64,000 nucleotides of DNA from Paucidesulfovibrio longus DSM 6739 (GCF_000420485.1 NZ_ATVA01000016.1:267642-331641), one strand, 5' to 3'; positions 43,890 through 51,950 are shown, counted from the stretch's first letter. Translations and numbers: made by a program. Notes: a model not told the origin generated them from the sequence alone.

Positions 43890-44774
43890 ATGAACTTCAG
43901 CGGCGCGTTCACCGCATTGGTCACGCCTTTCCGGGATGGTGCCATCGACGAGGACGCATACCGCGCCCTGATCGAATGGCAGATCGAACAAGGAATCGAC
44001 GGCGTCGTCCCCTGTGGAACCACCGGCGAAGCAGCGACCATGACTCATGACGAACAGGGCGAGGTCATTCGCATTTGCGTCGACCAGGTCAAAGGACGCA
44101 TTCCTGTCATCGCCGGGGCGGGCTCCAACAACACCAAGGAAGCCATCCAGCTTACCCAGCTCGCCAAGAGGGCCGGAGCAGACGCCGCCCTTCAGATCAC
44201 CCCCTACTACAACAAACCCACGCCCGGCGGGCTGGTGGCCCATTTCAAGGCCATTGCCGCCGAGTGCTCGATCCCCATGGTGCTCTACAACGTTCCCGGA
44301 CGCACCGGCCTGAACTGTCTTCCGGCCACTGTCGCGCGCATCGCCCGCGAAGTGCCCGAAGTCAAGGCCGTCAAAGAGGCCACGGGCAATCTTTGCCAGT
44401 GCGCCGAGGTCGTGGAGCTCTGCGGCCCGGACTTCGCCCTGCTCTCCGGAGACGATTTCACGGTTCTGCCTCTTTTGGCAGTCGGCGGCTCCGGCGTGAT
44501 TTCGGTGGTTTCCAACATCGTTCCGGGACTGATGAGCGGAATGTGCAAGGCGTTCGCCGAGAAGGACACCAAAAAGGCGCTCGAACTGAGCCTGAAGATG
44601 GCTCCTCTCAGCCGGGCCATGTTCATGGAAACCAACCCCATCCCCGTGAAGACCGCCCTTTGCTATATGGGCGTGATCGAGCGTGCGGAATTCCGCCTGC
44701 CCATGGTCCCGCTGCTTGAGGAAAACCGCGAACCCTTGAAGAAGGTGCTGCGCAACAGCGGCCTGATGGCTTGA
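43890..44774 (+). CDS. dapA: 4-hydroxy-tetrahydrodipicolinate synthase
   Basis: First committed step of lysine/diaminopimelate synthesis: pyruvate plus aspartate semialdehyde. The 294-residue TIM barrel has VPCGTTGEAATMT, the proton-relay Tyr in LYNVPGRTGLN, the Schiff-base Lys in VKAVKEATGN, and SGDDFTVLPLLAVGGSGVIS. An AAAGGAGG site precedes ATG 43890. Confidence 0.96.
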   Translation: MNFSGAFTALVTPFRDGAIDEDAYRALIEWQIEQGIDGVVPCGTTGEAATMTHDEQGEVIRICVDQVKGRIPVIAGAGSNNTKEAIQLTQLAKRAGADAALQITPYYNKPTPGGLVAHFKAIAAECSIPMVLYNVPGRTGLNCLPATVARIAREVPEVKAVKEATGNLCQCAEVVELCGPDFALLSGDDFTVLPLLAVGGSGVISVVSNIVPGLMSGMCKAFAEKDTKKALELSLKMAPLSRAMFMETNPIPVKTALCYMGVIERAEFRLPMVPLLEENREPLKKVLRNSGLMA

Positions 44775-44792
44775 TTCGAAACATCCGCCAAT

Positions 44793-44820
44793 AAAAAAGG
44801 CCTCTTCGGAGGCCTTTTTT
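44793..44820. terminator. Bidirectional terminator between dapA and the HD-GYP gene
   Basis: AAAAAAGGCCTC, loop TTCG, GAGGCCTTTTTT: a symmetrical stem with a TTCG tetraloop and T-runs on both strands. It overlaps the last bases of the minus-strand gene's stop codon. Confidence 0.93.
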
Positions 44821-45856
44821 ATTGGGGACAGCTTGTGGGATCCTGGAGCTTGATGAGGACTTCCCAGAGTTCATCCTCTTTCCTGAGAAACGCCTCCACG
44901 ATGGCCGGATCAAAATGCTTCCCGCGTTCGCTGACGATGATGTCCCGGCAGCGTTCGCGCGAAAAGGAAGGTTTGTAGCAACGCTGGCTGCCCAACGCGT
45001 CGAATACGTCGGCAAGGGCCACGATGCGGGCCGCAAGCGGAATGTCCTCCCCGGCGAGCTGCTGCGGATATCCGCTGCCGTCCCATTTCTCATGGTGGTG
45101 CATGACGATGTCCTTGGCCACCCGGAGTTGTTCCGATCCAGTTTCCTTGTAAATATTCTCCAGAAGCTCTCCGCCGACCTCGGTGTGCTTGCGCATGATC
45201 CGGTATTCGAGCTTCGTGTACTTGCCCGGCTTGTTCAGGACGCTGTCCGGAACGGCCACCTTGCCGATGTCGTGCAGAACCGACATGGACTCGATGGTGG
45301 AAATTCTGGCGGATGTGAGCACGGAAAAGCCGTTCTCCGCAAGATCTTCACAAAGCAGACGGGTGCAGAGCTTGACTCGGCGCAAATGGTTGCCGGTCTC
45401 CTCGCTGCGGCAATCCGCAAGCTGGGCCAGGGCGAAGATGAGCTTGTCCTGGCTTTGCAGTTTGAAGATGCGCTCCGCCGCGCCGAGCCGCACCTTGAGC
45501 TCTTCCAGGTTGACCGGCTTGATGATGAAGTCGTCCGCACCCACCTCAAGGGCCTTGACCAGGTTTTCCTTGTCGGCAAGCGCGGTGAGGACAATGATAT
45601 AGGTATAGTTTATTTCACGCTGGCGAATGGTTCGAATGAGCTCGAAGCCATCCATGACGGGCATTTCCAGGTCGGTGATGATCAATTTGGGGGAAAAGCG
45701 CTCGAATTGGTCAAGCCCGTCCTTGCCGTCGCTCGCTTCCAGGATGTCGAAATCCCATCCCTTGAGCTGGCGGACCAGGGTTTTCCGCTGAAAGCGCGAA
45801 TCCTCGACCACAAGGATCGTATGCGCTTTTTCTAAATCCCAGTTGACCAAATTCAT
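44819..45856 (-). CDS. Response regulator with HD-GYP domain
   Basis: A 345-residue two-domain protein. The N-terminal receiver (about 12-130) has the phosphoacceptor D62 in IITDLEMPVMDG and Lys in FIIKPVNL. The C-terminal HD-GYP domain has MSVLHDIGKVAVPDSVLNKPG (HD), the HHHEKWDGSGYPQQLAGEDI motif split at GYP, and ARIVALADVFDAL. HD-GYP enzymes degrade c-di-GMP. No partner kinase is adjacent. Its promoter would lie in the AT-rich gap to its right. Confidence 0.93.
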   Translation of the reverse strand: MNLVNWDLEKAHTILVVEDSRFQRKTLVRQLKGWDFDILEASDGKDGLDQFERFSPKLIITDLEMPVMDGFELIRTIRQREINYTYIIVLTALADKENLVKALEVGADDFIIKPVNLEELKVRLGAAERIFKLQSQDKLIFALAQLADCRSEETGNHLRRVKLCTRLLCEDLAENGFSVLTSARISTIESMSVLHDIGKVAVPDSVLNKPGKYTKLEYRIMRKHTEVGGELLENIYKETGSEQLRVAKDIVMHHHEKWDGSGYPQQLAGEDIPLAARIVALADVFDALGSQRCYKPSFSRERCRDIIVSERGKHFDPAIVEAFLRKEDELWEVLIKLQDPTSCPQ

Positions 45857-46234
45857 TCTCGCAATGCTGCAATCGCGTTGGAGGAAGCCCGAGACGCCCC
45901 CGGCATTTTCGTGAACATGTATTTTGAAGGCTTTGCGTCAAACTGTCAAAACAAAACCGGGCGTCGCCCCCCCCTTCGCGGTCTGGAAACGACATGAATT
46001 TCCTTTCTTTTCTGCTGCGGGCATCCATGAGTTCAAACTCTCGGTTTGCCCAAATCATAAGCATGTCGATTTGAGAGGTTATGATTCGTTTTTTTTACCT
46101 TGAGTTTGATCGAACTGCAACACTCCCTTGAGGGCATCTCTCTTTTCGGAGTGCCAATATTTATTATCGATCCAAAATTATTGATAATATTTACTATTGA
46201 CAGAATCAGCTCATCAACATAATTTCCTATCCTA
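45857..46234. other. 378-base gene-free, partly AT-rich divergent region
   Basis: No coding frame is supported. Right of about 46050 the composition turns AT-rich, unlike the rest of the window. It holds an 8-bp inverted repeat AATCATAA/TTATGATT (46053-46060 with 46079-46086), a second palindromic AT site at 46177-46188, and a sigma-70-like promoter at 46197-46225. It separates the HD-GYP regulator from the DUF2318 transporter cluster. Confidence 0.6.
46177..46225 (+). promoter_or_regulatory. Candidate promoter with Fur-like palindrome
   Basis: TTGACA (46197-46202), a 17-base spacer and TAATTT (46220-46225) form a reasonable sigma-70 promoter. Just upstream ATTATTGATAAT (46177-46188) is a palindrome similar to half of a Fur box. 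A metal regulator would suit the DUF2318/FtsX/ATPase genes downstream. The operator assignment is inference. Confidence 0.45.
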
Positions 46235-46687
46235 ATGGTATGGAATAAGCAGATAGCTTTGCGGGCCATCCTCGGCCTGATCCTGAGCGCATTCGTTCTC
46301 GCGGCTGGACTTCCCGCGAGTTCGATGGCTTCCAGTTGCGCCCCTTGTACAAATCCGCTTTCTCATTCCGATGCAGCTTCGGATTGCGAAGATCGCCTGT
46401 CCGGGCTCATGCCTTGTTGCGTGGATTTCACGGCCATTTTGGATTCGCCTTCGTCCTGGTGTTCCCCCCGTCCCTTGCCCTGCGCCTGCTCCATGCAACA
46501 GGCAGGAGCCCAGGCGCGAAATTCCGAAGCATCTGCACTTCGAAACCCCGCGTTCTCGGCCTTATCCATCTCTGGTTCCGTTGTCGCAGGTTCCTACGGC
46601 GGCTCTGCATATCTTTCTTCTCAATCCTACTCCTTCCCGATCCCGGACAGCTCGCTCTATCTCCGGCATCGGTCGCTCAGGCTGTAA
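46235..46687 (+). CDS. Cys-rich exported or membrane-anchored unknown protein
   Basis: A 150-residue frame starting MVWNKQIALRAILGLILSAF, a plausible signal peptide (about 1-32). Many Cys follow: SSCAPC, SDCEDR, MPCCVDF, SWCSPR, PCACSM. Codon third positions are GC-rich, so it looks coding. No ribosome site is seen. If the promoter at 46197-46225 is real, the transcript would begin within a few bases of the ATG (leaderless). It lies at the head of the DUF2318/FtsX/ATPase group; a metal-binding role is possible, but no family is recognised. Confidence 0.5.
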   Translation: MVWNKQIALRAILGLILSAFVLAAGLPASSMASSCAPCTNPLSHSDAASDCEDRLSGLMPCCVDFTAILDSPSSWCSPRPLPCACSMQQAGAQARNSEASALRNPAFSALSISGSVVAGSYGGSAYLSSQSYSFPIPDSSLYLRHRSLRL

Positions 46688-46793
46688 GCCGGCAAAATCC
46701 TTCCCCTCTCTATTGTAATCCCCCCTTCCGGGGCTTTCTGTTCATCCGTTCGCCTTGCAGCGAACTATCGGCCCGTGCCGAAAGGAATGCATC

Positions 46794-47258
46794 ATGTCCA
46801 ATAAGATTGCCGTGTTTGTTGTGTTGTCTTTTTTCGTAACCATCGTGGTGTCCTTTTCCGGCGGTGATGCCCAGGCCTTTGGATTCTTCAGTAAATATAA
46901 GTCAGTTGAAGCCGTTAACGGTGTCGTGACTGTTCCAGTCGAGGAAGTGGATGACGGCAGCGCTCATTTTTTCGAGTTTGATGCCAATGGTCGCAGTGTC
47001 CGGTTTTTCGTTCTGAAAAGCAGCGACGGTGTCATCAGAGCAGCCTTTGACGCCTGCGACGTTTGTTTCGAAGCCCGCAAGGGGTACGTGCAGAATGGCG
47101 ACTTCATGATCTGCCAGAACTGCGGACAGAAGTTTCATAGCGCCCGCATCAATGAGGTGCGCGGCGGTTGCAATCCCGCTCCGCTGGAACGCACCTACGA
47201 TTCGAACAGCGTGAAGTTCAACGTCGCCGACATCGCAGCCGGCGCTGGTTATTTTTAG
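46794..47258 (+). CDS. DUF2318 domain-containing periplasmic protein
   Basis: A 154-residue protein with a signal or anchor sequence (residues 5-30, IAVFVVLSFFVTIVVSF...). The DUF2318 core follows: FEFDANGRSVRFFVLKSSDG and DACDVCFEARKGYVQNGDF, then ICQNCGQKFHSARINEVRGG and CNPAPLERT. Two CxxC pairs and a late Cys suggest a metal or Fe-S site. DUF2318 proteins occur in P19/FetMP-type iron uptake operons together with FtsX-like permeases and an ATPase, as here. ATG 46794 has AAAGGA upstream. Confidence 0.85.
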   Translation: MSNKIAVFVVLSFFVTIVVSFSGGDAQAFGFFSKYKSVEAVNGVVTVPVEEVDDGSAHFFEFDANGRSVRFFVLKSSDGVIRAAFDACDVCFEARKGYVQNGDFMICQNCGQKFHSARINEVRGGCNPAPLERTYDSNSVKFNVADIAAGAGYF

Positions 47259-47266
47259 ACAACAGT

Positions 47267-48445
47267 ATGAACATACTCACGATACCCTTGCGGAACATCC
47301 GCAGGAAACCGCTACGGGCGGCCATGTTGCTCGGAGTGTTTGCACTCGGTCTGACTGCCGTCATCGCGCTTGCGCTCGTTTCCGGCCGAGTCGGGGATAG
47401 TTTGGAGCAAAAGCTCTTGGCTTTTGGTGCGAACATTCTTGTATCTCCGAAAACAGACACTCTTACAGTGAGTTATGGTGGCTTTCAGCTTGGCGACCTG
47501 CCCTTTGGAGAACGCAGCCTGCAACTTGAGGAGGTGGATTCGGCGATCCGCTCGATTCAACTTCGGGAGCGCATCAGCGCCGTTGCCCCCAAGCTTGTCG
47601 CCATGACCGAGGCCGTCGGCAGGGATGCACGAAAAGTGGGCGTCGGCGTGGTCGGCGTCCGCTGGGAAGATGAAAAACAACTCAAGGGTTTTTGGGCCGT
47701 TCAGGGGGCCTACCCTGATAACGGGCAGGAATTGATCGCCGGCTTCCGCGCGGCGGAAAGCTTGGGACTCAAGCCCGGCGACACTCTTGAACTCTTCGGG
47801 AACACGTTCACGGTCAGCGGGGTGCTGCACTCCACGGGCTCCGACGACGACAAGGTTCTATTTGCGGATATCACCACGGTGCAGGCCTTCACTGGCCAAC
47901 CCGGCAGCGTCAGCTTCGTCGAAGTCGCGGCGCTCTGCTCCGGCTGCCCCATTGAGGACATCGTGGCGGAAATCAGCAATGCCATGCCAGGAAACGACGT
48001 CACCGCGTTGAAAAACGTGGTCAAGCAACGCATGTACTCGGTGGAATTCGTCCAACGTCTCGTGCTGGCCGTCAGCCTGGTCATCCTGCTGACCGCCTGC
48101 GCCATGGTCGGCCTGGCCATGCTGTCTTCAGTGAATGAACGGCGCAAGGAAATCGGGCTGCTGCGTTCCCTCGGCTACTCCAAGGGCGACATATTCGCGA
48201 TCTTCAGCTTCGAGGCGTTGTTCATCGGCCTCAGCTCCGGCGTTCTCGGATATGTCTGCGGATGGTTCGCGGCAGGACAGGTGGTTTCGGTGCTCGATAC
48301 CGGAACCTCAAGCAGTCTGCCGTTCCAGGCAGGTCATCTTCTGCTCGCGGCCTTCGCTGCGGCGCTGGTATCCATGTTGTCGGCCTCCTTCCCGGCGGCC
48401 AAGGCGGCCAGAGTTCGTCCCTACGACGCGCTCGCGGCTCTCTAG
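47267..48445 (+). CDS. FtsX/MacB-like ABC transporter permease
   Basis: The 392-residue protein has an N-terminal helix (about 16-38), a MacB-type periplasmic domain (about 45-265, FGANILVSPKTDTLTVSYGG), and three C-terminal helices with the FtsX signature NERRKEIGLLRSLGYSKGDI and PAAKAARVRPYDALAAL. Two Cys in CSGCP are periplasmic. It starts 8 bases after the DUF2318 gene and pairs with the ATPase that follows. Substrate is likely iron or another metal, by context. Confidence 0.9.
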   Translation: MNILTIPLRNIRRKPLRAAMLLGVFALGLTAVIALALVSGRVGDSLEQKLLAFGANILVSPKTDTLTVSYGGFQLGDLPFGERSLQLEEVDSAIRSIQLRERISAVAPKLVAMTEAVGRDARKVGVGVVGVRWEDEKQLKGFWAVQGAYPDNGQELIAGFRAAESLGLKPGDTLELFGNTFTVSGVLHSTGSDDDKVLFADITTVQAFTGQPGSVSFVEVAALCSGCPIEDIVAEISNAMPGNDVTALKNVVKQRMYSVEFVQRLVLAVSLVILLTACAMVGLAMLSSVNERRKEIGLLRSLGYSKGDIFAIFSFEALFIGLSSGVLGYVCGWFAAGQVVSVLDTGTSSSLPFQAGHLLLAAFAAALVSMLSASFPAAKAARVRPYDALAAL

Positions 48446-48457
48446 GAGAAATGCCAT

Positions 48458-49108
48458 ATGCTTCAAGCAATTGATATCTGCAAGACATTCCAAAACACTC
48501 CTGCCTTGCGTTCGGTGAATCTTCACATCGAGGAAGGCGAGTTCGTTTCTGTCGTGGGGCGATCCGGATCCGGAAAGTCTACGCTTCTGGCTGTTTGTTC
48601 GACACTGCTCGCGCCGGATTCCGGCCAACTGATCTACAAGGGTCAAAATGTCTCGGAACTGGACGCGGACGGGCTGAACCAACTGAGGCATACTGATTTT
48701 TCGGTGATATTCCAGTTTCATCACCTCATGCCGTATCTTACTGCCGAGGAAAACACTCTGCTTCCCTTCATGAATGCGTATCGGTCTATCTCCGCTGCTG
48801 CAACTGCCAAGGCACGCGAATGCCTTCGCCGAGTGGGGCTTGACGGCAAGGGCGACCGCCTGCCGGGCGAACTGTCCGGCGGGGAGCAGCAGCGCGTGGC
48901 CATTGCGCGCGCCCTGGTCAAGGATTCCAGGATCCTTTTCGCGGACGAGCCTACGGGCAGCCTGGATCGTGAAACTGGAGAAAGCGTCATGGCCCTGCTC
49001 CGGGAACTGAACCGCGACGGCTTGACGGTGATCATGGTCACGCATGATTCCGAATATGCGAAAATGGGGACGCGCATTGTCGAGCTTGCCGACGGAGATG
49101 TTTGCTGA
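48458..49108 (+). CDS. ABC transporter ATPase (LolD/MacB-like)
   Basis: A 216-residue ATPase partner of the FtsX-type permease. It has Walker [11 protein letters not shown], the Q-loop [11 protein letters not shown], signature [16 protein letters not shown], Walker [13 protein letters not shown] and the H-loop [15 protein letters not shown] lies upstream of ATG 48458. It is the last gene of the cluster before a terminator. Confidence 0.93.
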   Translation: MLQAIDICKTFQNTPALRSVNLHIEEGEFVSVVGRSGSGKSTLLAVCSTLLAPDSGQLIYKGQNVSELDADGLNQLRHTDFSVIFQFHHLMPYLTAEENTLLPFMNAYRSISAAATAKARECLRRVGLDGKGDRLPGELSGGEQQRVAIARALVKDSRILFADEPTGSLDRETGESVMALLRELNRDGLTVIMVTHDSEYAKMGTRIVELADGDVC

Positions 49109-49137
49109 GTTCGTCTCTTCCCGGCCATCAAATAGAA

Positions 49138-49167
49138 AAGCCCCGGCCGCAAACGCGACCGGGGCTT
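49138..49167. terminator. Terminator between the ABC ATPase and ppaC
   Basis: Stem AAGCCCCGG/CCGGGGCTT (49138-49146 with 49159-49167) between convergent genes, followed by TTGTTTC on plus and TTTTCTATTT on minus. Confidence 0.8.
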
Positions 49168-49190
49168 GTTTCATTCGGATGCCGAACCGT

Positions 49191-50114
49191 TTAGCCTTCG
49201 AAGGCCTTGATGAAGTTCGGAGCAACCTGCTTCTTGCGGCTCATGACGCCGTCCAGCCAAACGGACTTTCCGTTGGGCTTCACGCCGAAGGCCTTCTCGA
49301 CCACGGAGGCGTCGTCGGAGGCGATCAGCATCTCGGAGCCTTCCTTCATGATGTCGGTGAGCAGGAGGAACACGGAGTGACGGCCTTCCTGCCCCTTGAC
49401 CTTCTCGATCTCGGCCTGGAGGGCAGCCTTGTGGGCGTCCAGCATGGACAGGTCCACGACTTCCAGCTGGCCGATGCCGACCTTGTTGCCGGACATGTCG
49501 AAGTCCTTGTAGTCGCGGAAGACCAGCTCGGAAGGAGTGGCGCCGTCAACAGCGGACTTGACCTTGAACATCTCCATGCCCAGAGCCATGACATCGGCGA
49601 CGCCCGCGATCTTGGCAAGAGCCTCGACGGCCTTCTTGTCCTGATCGGTGGTGGTCACGGACTTGAACATGACGGTGTCGGAAAGGATGGCGCACAGGAG
49701 GATGCCGGCGATGTTGGCCGGAATTTCGATGCCGTAGAAGTCGTACATGGACTTCAGGACGGTAGCGGAACAGCCCACGGGCCAGACCCACATTTCAAGG
49801 GGGTTGGAGGTGGTGATGTCGCCCAGCTTGTGGTGGTCGACGACGGCCACGAGCTCGCCCTTGGACAGGTTGTCGATGGTCTGGGAGATGTCGGTGTGGT
49901 CAACCAGAATGATCTTCTGGCCGGTGGCGTCGGTGACGATCTCGGGAGCCTTCAGGCCGAACTTGTCCAAGACGAACTTGGTCTCCGGGGCGATCTCGCC
50001 CTGGGTCACGGGCTTGGCTTCCATGCCGCGCTTGGAATACAGGTCAGCGGCGGCAATGGCGGAAGCGACGGTATCGGTGTCGGGGTTTTTGTGTCCACAA
50101 ACGAGAATAGCCAT
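49191..50114 (-). CDS. ppaC: Manganese-dependent inorganic pyrophosphatase
   Basis: Family II (DHH) pyrophosphatase, 307 residues, hydrolysing pyrophosphate with Mn/Co. Metal-binding motifs are GHKNPDTDTVASA (residues 7-19), VDHTDI, VAVVDHHKLGD, and the C-terminal substrate motif SRKKQVAP. A TAGGAGGATC site precedes ATG 50114. In sulfate reducers this enzyme pulls sulfate activation forward by removing pyrophosphate. The upstream gap holds a repeated element. Confidence 0.95.
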   Translation of the reverse strand: MAILVCGHKNPDTDTVASAIAAADLYSKRGMEAKPVTQGEIAPETKFVLDKFGLKAPEIVTDATGQKIILVDHTDISQTIDNLSKGELVAVVDHHKLGDITTSNPLEMWVWPVGCSATVLKSMYDFYGIEIPANIAGILLCAILSDTVMFKSVTTTDQDKKAVEALAKIAGVADVMALGMEMFKVKSAVDGATPSELVFRDYKDFDMSGNKVGIGQLEVVDLSMLDAHKAALQAEIEKVKGQEGRHSVFLLLTDIMKEGSEMLIASDDASVVEKAFGVKPNGKSVWLDGVMSRKKQVAPNFIKAFEG

Positions 50115-50161
50115 AATGTTGATCCTCCTATGAGTGGTTCAATGCGTGCCAAAAACTTAGG

Positions 50162-50203
50162 TTGTTCCAGATATCACAAAGTCACAAGGCTGCCAAGTCA
50201 CAG
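50162..50203. repeat. 42-nt repeat, copy 1 (ppaC upstream region)
   Basis: It shares TTGTTCC-x-G-x-TATCACAA then TGCCAAGTCA-x-AG with copy 2 at 50302, ungapped, in the same orientation. On the minus strand it reads TTGGCA, 17 bases, TATCTG, so it may contain the ppaC promoter. It also has a TTGT-N10-ACAA inverted pair and TGTGA motifs that resemble CRP/FNR-family half-sites. Confidence 0.6.
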
Positions 50204-50301
50204 AAAGGAGAAGATCGCGGGAGGAGGCGGATGTCCTGACGCCTTGAAAAGCGGCGCGTTTTCTCGTCCCAGACCCAATGCTCGCTGATGACCGAATCAG
50301 A

Positions 50302-50343
50302 TTGTTCCGGGTATCACAAGCGCTTTCGTCTGCCAAGTCATAG
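50302..50343. repeat. 42-nt repeat, copy 2 (end of EIIC gene)
   Basis: Second copy, exactly 140 bases from the first and identical at about 30 of 42 positions. The last six bases cover the stop of the PTS EIIC gene. The variable block between the two conserved parts differs completely, so selection seems to hold the outer boxes. Confidence 0.6.
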
Positions 50344-51035
50344 CGCCTTGATAATCAAGGCCAGGCCGACCAGGGCCGCCCCGCTGAAAAAGACCGCGTA
50401 GGCGCGCCGAACGCGCAACGCGAGCAGGCCGCCGAGGCTTGCCGCGAGCCAGAGATGCGGCCAATCCACGTTCATCTGGTCGAGGAGCGGACCAAGTACG
50501 CCGAGCAGCATCCGAAGGAGCAGGTCCAAAATGACCAGCGAGACGAAAAAGAAGAGCCAGGACGTCGCAAAACTGCGCAGCATGGACAAATAGATGATGC
50601 GTTCCGGGAAAGGCCCGGATCCCAGTCGTTCCGCCCATTGCTGGGCCATTGCGTGGCACTTGCCCTGCCCGATTCGCAGTTTTGCCTCGAGTCGCGTGCC
50701 GAGCCAGGCCATGGGGATGCCGGCGGTCATGGCCAGAGCGATCTGGCCCGTGTCCGTCAGGCCGTACAGCGAGGTAAGCGCCAGCGCCGTAAACATTGCC
50801 GCTCCCAAATGGGGAGGGATGTAGGTTCCCGCTGGGATGATGTCCAGCCAGGCAAGCTCGAAAAAAATGGCGATTTTCAGGCAGATATCGTAGTCGCCCG
50901 TTGCCAGGGCCCAGAGCAGGCCGATGAAGAGCGGCCGCTCAAGCAGGCCGATGCTCAGCGAAAAGCGGAACAGCGAGAAGAGCGCAAAAAAAAACCAATC
51001 AGCGCAAACCACGCGAGAGCGGAAGTGGCCATCAT
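50338..51035 (-). CDS. PTS mannose/fructose/sorbose-family IIC component, frame broken at a T9 run
   Basis: The polytopic EIIC body (SLSIGLLERPLFIGLLWAL, LAWLDIIPAGTYIPPH) is open from 51012 down to 50338. Its only in-frame start there is a GTG with no ribosome site. The proper start, ATG 51035 or 51032, overlaps the EIIB stop, has a GAGG site, and reads MMATSALAWFALIGFF before a run of nine T (50986-50994). One added T joins it perfectly to ALFSLFRFSLS. The protein would then be about 232 residues. The cause may be transcriptional slippage, a real frameshift, or a sequence error. Confidence 0.8.
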
Positions 51036-51499
51036 CCGAACCTCACTTGCACCGGGTCGTTGGGGACGCAGCGAAAGTCCAGTCGGACCTTGCTGTCGAG
51101 AAAGAAGCGCAGGCACGCCTCTTCCTGCTCATTGACGGCGACGCTCGGGGACAGCTGTCTTTTTCCTGGAGCGTAATGAATGTTTCCGATGTTGATCGCG
51201 GAAAAGGAAAACCCGATCTCATAGGCCTTCCGGGCATCTTCGCAATTGGAAAAGAGCACCAGAGTCGAGCTTTGGCTGGACGTCCACATGGATGTTTTCT
51301 GGAGATGCAGGAGATCGCGCACGGGGACGAAGGAGGCGTTCATGGTCTGCGGGATGGCCAGGGACATGATCTGCTGGGTCAACATGTCTTCGGCGACCTT
51401 ATCGTTGGCGACGATGATGGTCGTGGCCCCTGTGTAGGGCAACCACGTCTCCACGACCTGTCCGTGGACGAGGCGATTGTCCACCCGCACCCAGTTCAT
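51032..51499 (-). CDS. PTS mannose/sorbose-family IIB component
   Basis: A 155-residue EIIB with the phosphorylated His12 in VRVDNRLVHGQVVETW, and IIVANDKVAEDMLTQQIM. It passes phosphate from EIIA to the sugar or a regulatory target. Its start overlaps the EIIA stop (ATGA) and its stop overlaps the EIIC start. No EIID gene is present in the window. Confidence 0.92.
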   Translation of the reverse strand: MNWVRVDNRLVHGQVVETWLPYTGATTIIVANDKVAEDMLTQQIMSLAIPQTMNASFVPVRDLLHLQKTSMWTSSQSSTLVLFSNCEDARKAYEIGFSFSAINIGNIHYAPGKRQLSPSVAVNEQEEACLRFFLDSKVRLDFRCVPNDPVQVRFG

Positions 51500-51948
51500 G
51501 AGCCGCTTCCCTGCCGACCGGCGCCGGAGCGGCGCGCAAGCATTTCCCCGGCGACCACGATTCCCTGTCGTCCCGCGGATTTGACCTGGGCCGCCATTTC
51601 CGCGAGCGGCAATTCCCGCGATTGAATGGCCTTGACCACCATGGGCATGTTGACGCCGGAAATGACTTCCAGCTCAAAGGATTTCAGCAGCGACAGGCTC
51701 AGAGTCGTGGGCGTTCCGCCGAAAAGATCGGTCAGGATAAGAACCCCGTTTCCCTTGCTGCATTTTTCGACCGCATCGCGAATGGATACGACCAGTTCGT
51801 CCACTGCCGATTCCTGAGGCACGCCCACAGCGCGGACGTTTTCCTGCGGCCCCACGACCAGTTCGGCCGCTTCGAGAAGGCTTGCGCCGAACGATCCATG
51901 CGTCACGACCACAACGCCGACAAGCTGTCCCTGCTTCGATTTCGACAT
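51496..51948 (-). CDS. PTS mannose-family IIA component
   Basis: A 150-residue EIIA with phosphoacceptor His17 in VVVVTHGSFGASLLEAAE, the ILTDLFGGTPTTLSLSLL motif, and a Gly/Ser-rich tail. It starts two bases before the rapZ stop region in the same operon, linking a sugar-type PTS to the nitrogen-PTS genes upstream. Confidence 0.92.
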   Translation of the reverse strand: MSKSKQGQLVGVVVVTHGSFGASLLEAAELVVGPQENVRAVGVPQESAVDELVVSIRDAVEKCSKGNGVLILTDLFGGTPTTLSLSLLKSFELEVISGVNMPMVVKAIQSRELPLAEMAAQVKSAGRQGIVVAGEMLARRSGAGRQGSGS

Positions 51949-51950
51949 GG

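Noticed and set aside
50162..50343. 42-nt repeats as IS or transposon ends
   Set aside because: They are direct repeats with a different centre, no transposase lies between them, and one copy overlaps a host gene stop.
51012..51012. GTG at 51012 as the real EIIC start
   Set aside because: No ribosome site; the N-terminus (VCADWFFF) does not fit the family, while the upstream ATG reads a good hydrophobic start and overlaps the EIIB stop.
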